A DNA stretch of 64,000 nt. Source: Streptomyces sp. NBC_00358. Its GTDB lineage: Bacteria; Actinomycetota; Actinomycetes; Streptomycetales; Streptomycetaceae. A program made the translations under genes and the position numbers. Positions 63,066-64,000 of this stretch are shown piece by piece (position 1 is the first letter of the stretch; the number at the start of each line of letters is the position of its first letter). The stretch lies in assembly GCF_036099295.1 (NCBI RefSeq), contig NZ_CP107976.1, positions 6,262,001 through 6,326,000 of the forward strand, given 5' to 3'. Under the pieces are notes generated by a model, which had not been told where the DNA came from, did no database searches, and saw only the letters and a program-made list of their open reading frames with translations.

Positions 63066-64000
63066 GTGGCAGGCAGGATCAATGACGAGGACGTGAAGGC
63101 TGTTCGGGACGCGGTCCCGATCGACGCCGTGGTGTCCGAGTACCTCCAGCTCCGCAACGCGGGCGGCGGAAACCTCAAGGGTCTCTGCCCCTTCCACGAC
63201 GAGAAGTCACCGTCCTTCCAGGTCAGCCCCAGCAAGGGACTGTTCCACTGCTTCGGCTGCCAGGAGGGCGGCGACACCATCACGTTCGTGATGAAGGTCG
63301 ACCACCTCACGTTCTCCGAGTCGGTCGAGCGCCTCGCCGCCCAGGCCGGCATCACCCTGCGTTACGAGGAGGGCGGGTACAACCCCGCCCACCAGCGAGG
63401 CGAGCGCATCCGCCTGGTCGAGGCGCACAACGCGGCCGCCAAGTTCTACATCGAGCAGCTCGACAGCAGCCCCGAGGCCGACGCGGGGCGCTCGTTCCTC
63501 GCCGAGCGCGGCTTCGACCAGGCCGCCGCCGCCCACTTCGGTGTCGGCTACAGCCCCCAGGGCTGGGACCACCTCACCCGCCATCTGCGCGGCAAGGGCT
63601 TCACCGACAAGGAGCTGGTCCTCTCCGGCCTCTCCCAGGAGGGCCGGCGCGGCCCCATCGACCGCTTCCGCGGACGCCTCATGTGGCCGATCCGCGACAT
63701 CGGCGGCGAGGTCGTCGGCTTCGGCGCCCGCAAGCTGTACGAGTCCGACAACGGCCCGAAGTACCTGAACACGCCCGACACCGCGATCTACCGGAAATCC
63801 CAGGTCCTGTACGGCATCGACCTCGCCAAGAAGGACATCGCCAAGAGCAGCCGGGCGGTCGTCGTCGAGGGCTACACCGACGTCATGGCCTGCCACCTGG
63901 CCGGCATCACCACGGCCATCGCGACCTGCGGCACCGCGTTCGGCGGCGACCACATCAAGATCCTCCGCCGGCTCCTGATGGACAACGGCTCGGCCCGGGT
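63066..64000 (+). CDS. dnaG: DNA primase (N-terminal 311 codons; runs off the window)
   Basis: This is the replicative primase that makes RNA primers at the fork. The N-terminal CHC2 zinc domain has C41-P-F-H44 and C62-F-G-C65. The catalytic core follows, with a basic and G-A-R-K-L-Y-E-S-D-N-G-P-K-Y-L-N segment and Toprim motif V-V-V-E-G-Y-T-D-V-M near residue 265. GTG 63066 lies exactly 6 nt after TAGAAT (63054-63059) with no ribosome site, a clear leaderless arrangement. The 3' end lies outside the window. Confidence 0.96.
   Translation, partial: MAGRINDEDVKAVRDAVPIDAVVSEYLQLRNAGGGNLKGLCPFHDEKSPSFQVSPSKGLFHCFGCQEGGDTITFVMKVDHLTFSESVERLAAQAGITLRYEEGGYNPAHQRGERIRLVEAHNAAAKFYIEQLDSSPEADAGRSFLAERGFDQAAAAHFGVGYSPQGWDHLTRHLRGKGFTDKELVLSGLSQEGRRGPIDRFRGRLMWPIRDIGGEVVGFGARKLYESDNGPKYLNTPDTAIYRKSQVLYGIDLAKKDIAKSSRAVVVEGYTDVMACHLAGITTAIATCGTAFGGDHIKILRRLLMDNGSAR

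Overview
This is a high-GC (about 72%) chromosomal segment that reads as Streptomyces or a very close relative. The evidence is GC-rich third codon positions, GTG and TTG starts, ATGA-type overlaps, Tat and lipoprotein signals, and a housekeeping order (leuA, recO, uppS, zur-znuBCA, glyS, dus, ppdK, nirBD, dgt, dnaG) that I recall from the SCO25xx-SCO24xx part of the S. coelicolor chromosome. I see no phage, integrase, IS element, CRISPR array, rRNA or tRNA. It looks like ordinary core chromosome with small accessory inserts.

Layout. 1-3.1 kb: start of an M4 protease, leuA behind a leucine-codon leader peptide, and a TerB-like protein. 3.2-7.8 kb: MMPL transporter plus a NarL-type two-component pair. 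7.8-17 kb: a probable sialic-acid or related sugar-acid locus with a secreted sialidase, a DapA/NanA-family lyase, a family-5 ABC importer and a GntR/FCD regulator. A shared 13-bp operator-like motif lies before both the sialidase and the importer/regulator. 17.4-20.4 kb: a second two-component pair and a PIG-L deacetylase. 20.5-28.3 kb: XRE regulator remnant, recO, uppS, a YcxB-like protein, zur, the zinc ABC transporter with Zur-box-like sites, and glyS. 28.4-35.6 kb: GH18 chitinase with DasR/chitinase-type repeats, an M14 peptidase whose start is frame-interrupted, and two MFS exporters around an XRE/MmyB regulator. 35.6-41.7 kb: dus, then two glycoside hydrolases of GH63/debranching type opposite a ROK regulator. 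42-49.2 kb: ppdK, an SDR, and nirBD behind a GlnR-like box. 49.4-54.3 kb: membrane protein, third two-component pair, TSUP permease, class F-like sortase and its probable surface partner. 54.9-64 kb: secreted M4 protease, cutA, a gamma-glutamylcyclotransferase-like gene, a small lipoprotein, a YdcF/SanA protein, a CbiX-like chelatase, dgt, an FAD oxidoreductase and the start of dnaG.

Themes. Extracellular polymer use is prominent (sialidase, chitinase, two M4 proteases, M14 peptidase, glycoside hydrolases), usually next to a dedicated regulator or recognisable operator. About ten genes have a TAnnnT-like hexamer ending 6-7 nt before the start codon and little or no Shine-Dalgarno sequence, which suggests leaderless transcripts. 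I found no clearly new multi-gene defence or biosynthetic system. The best leads are the shared operator of the sialidase locus, a 57-codon pentapeptide-repeat ORF locked by GTGA overlaps inside the ABC operon, the leuA attenuator, and the dyads before the MMPL gene.
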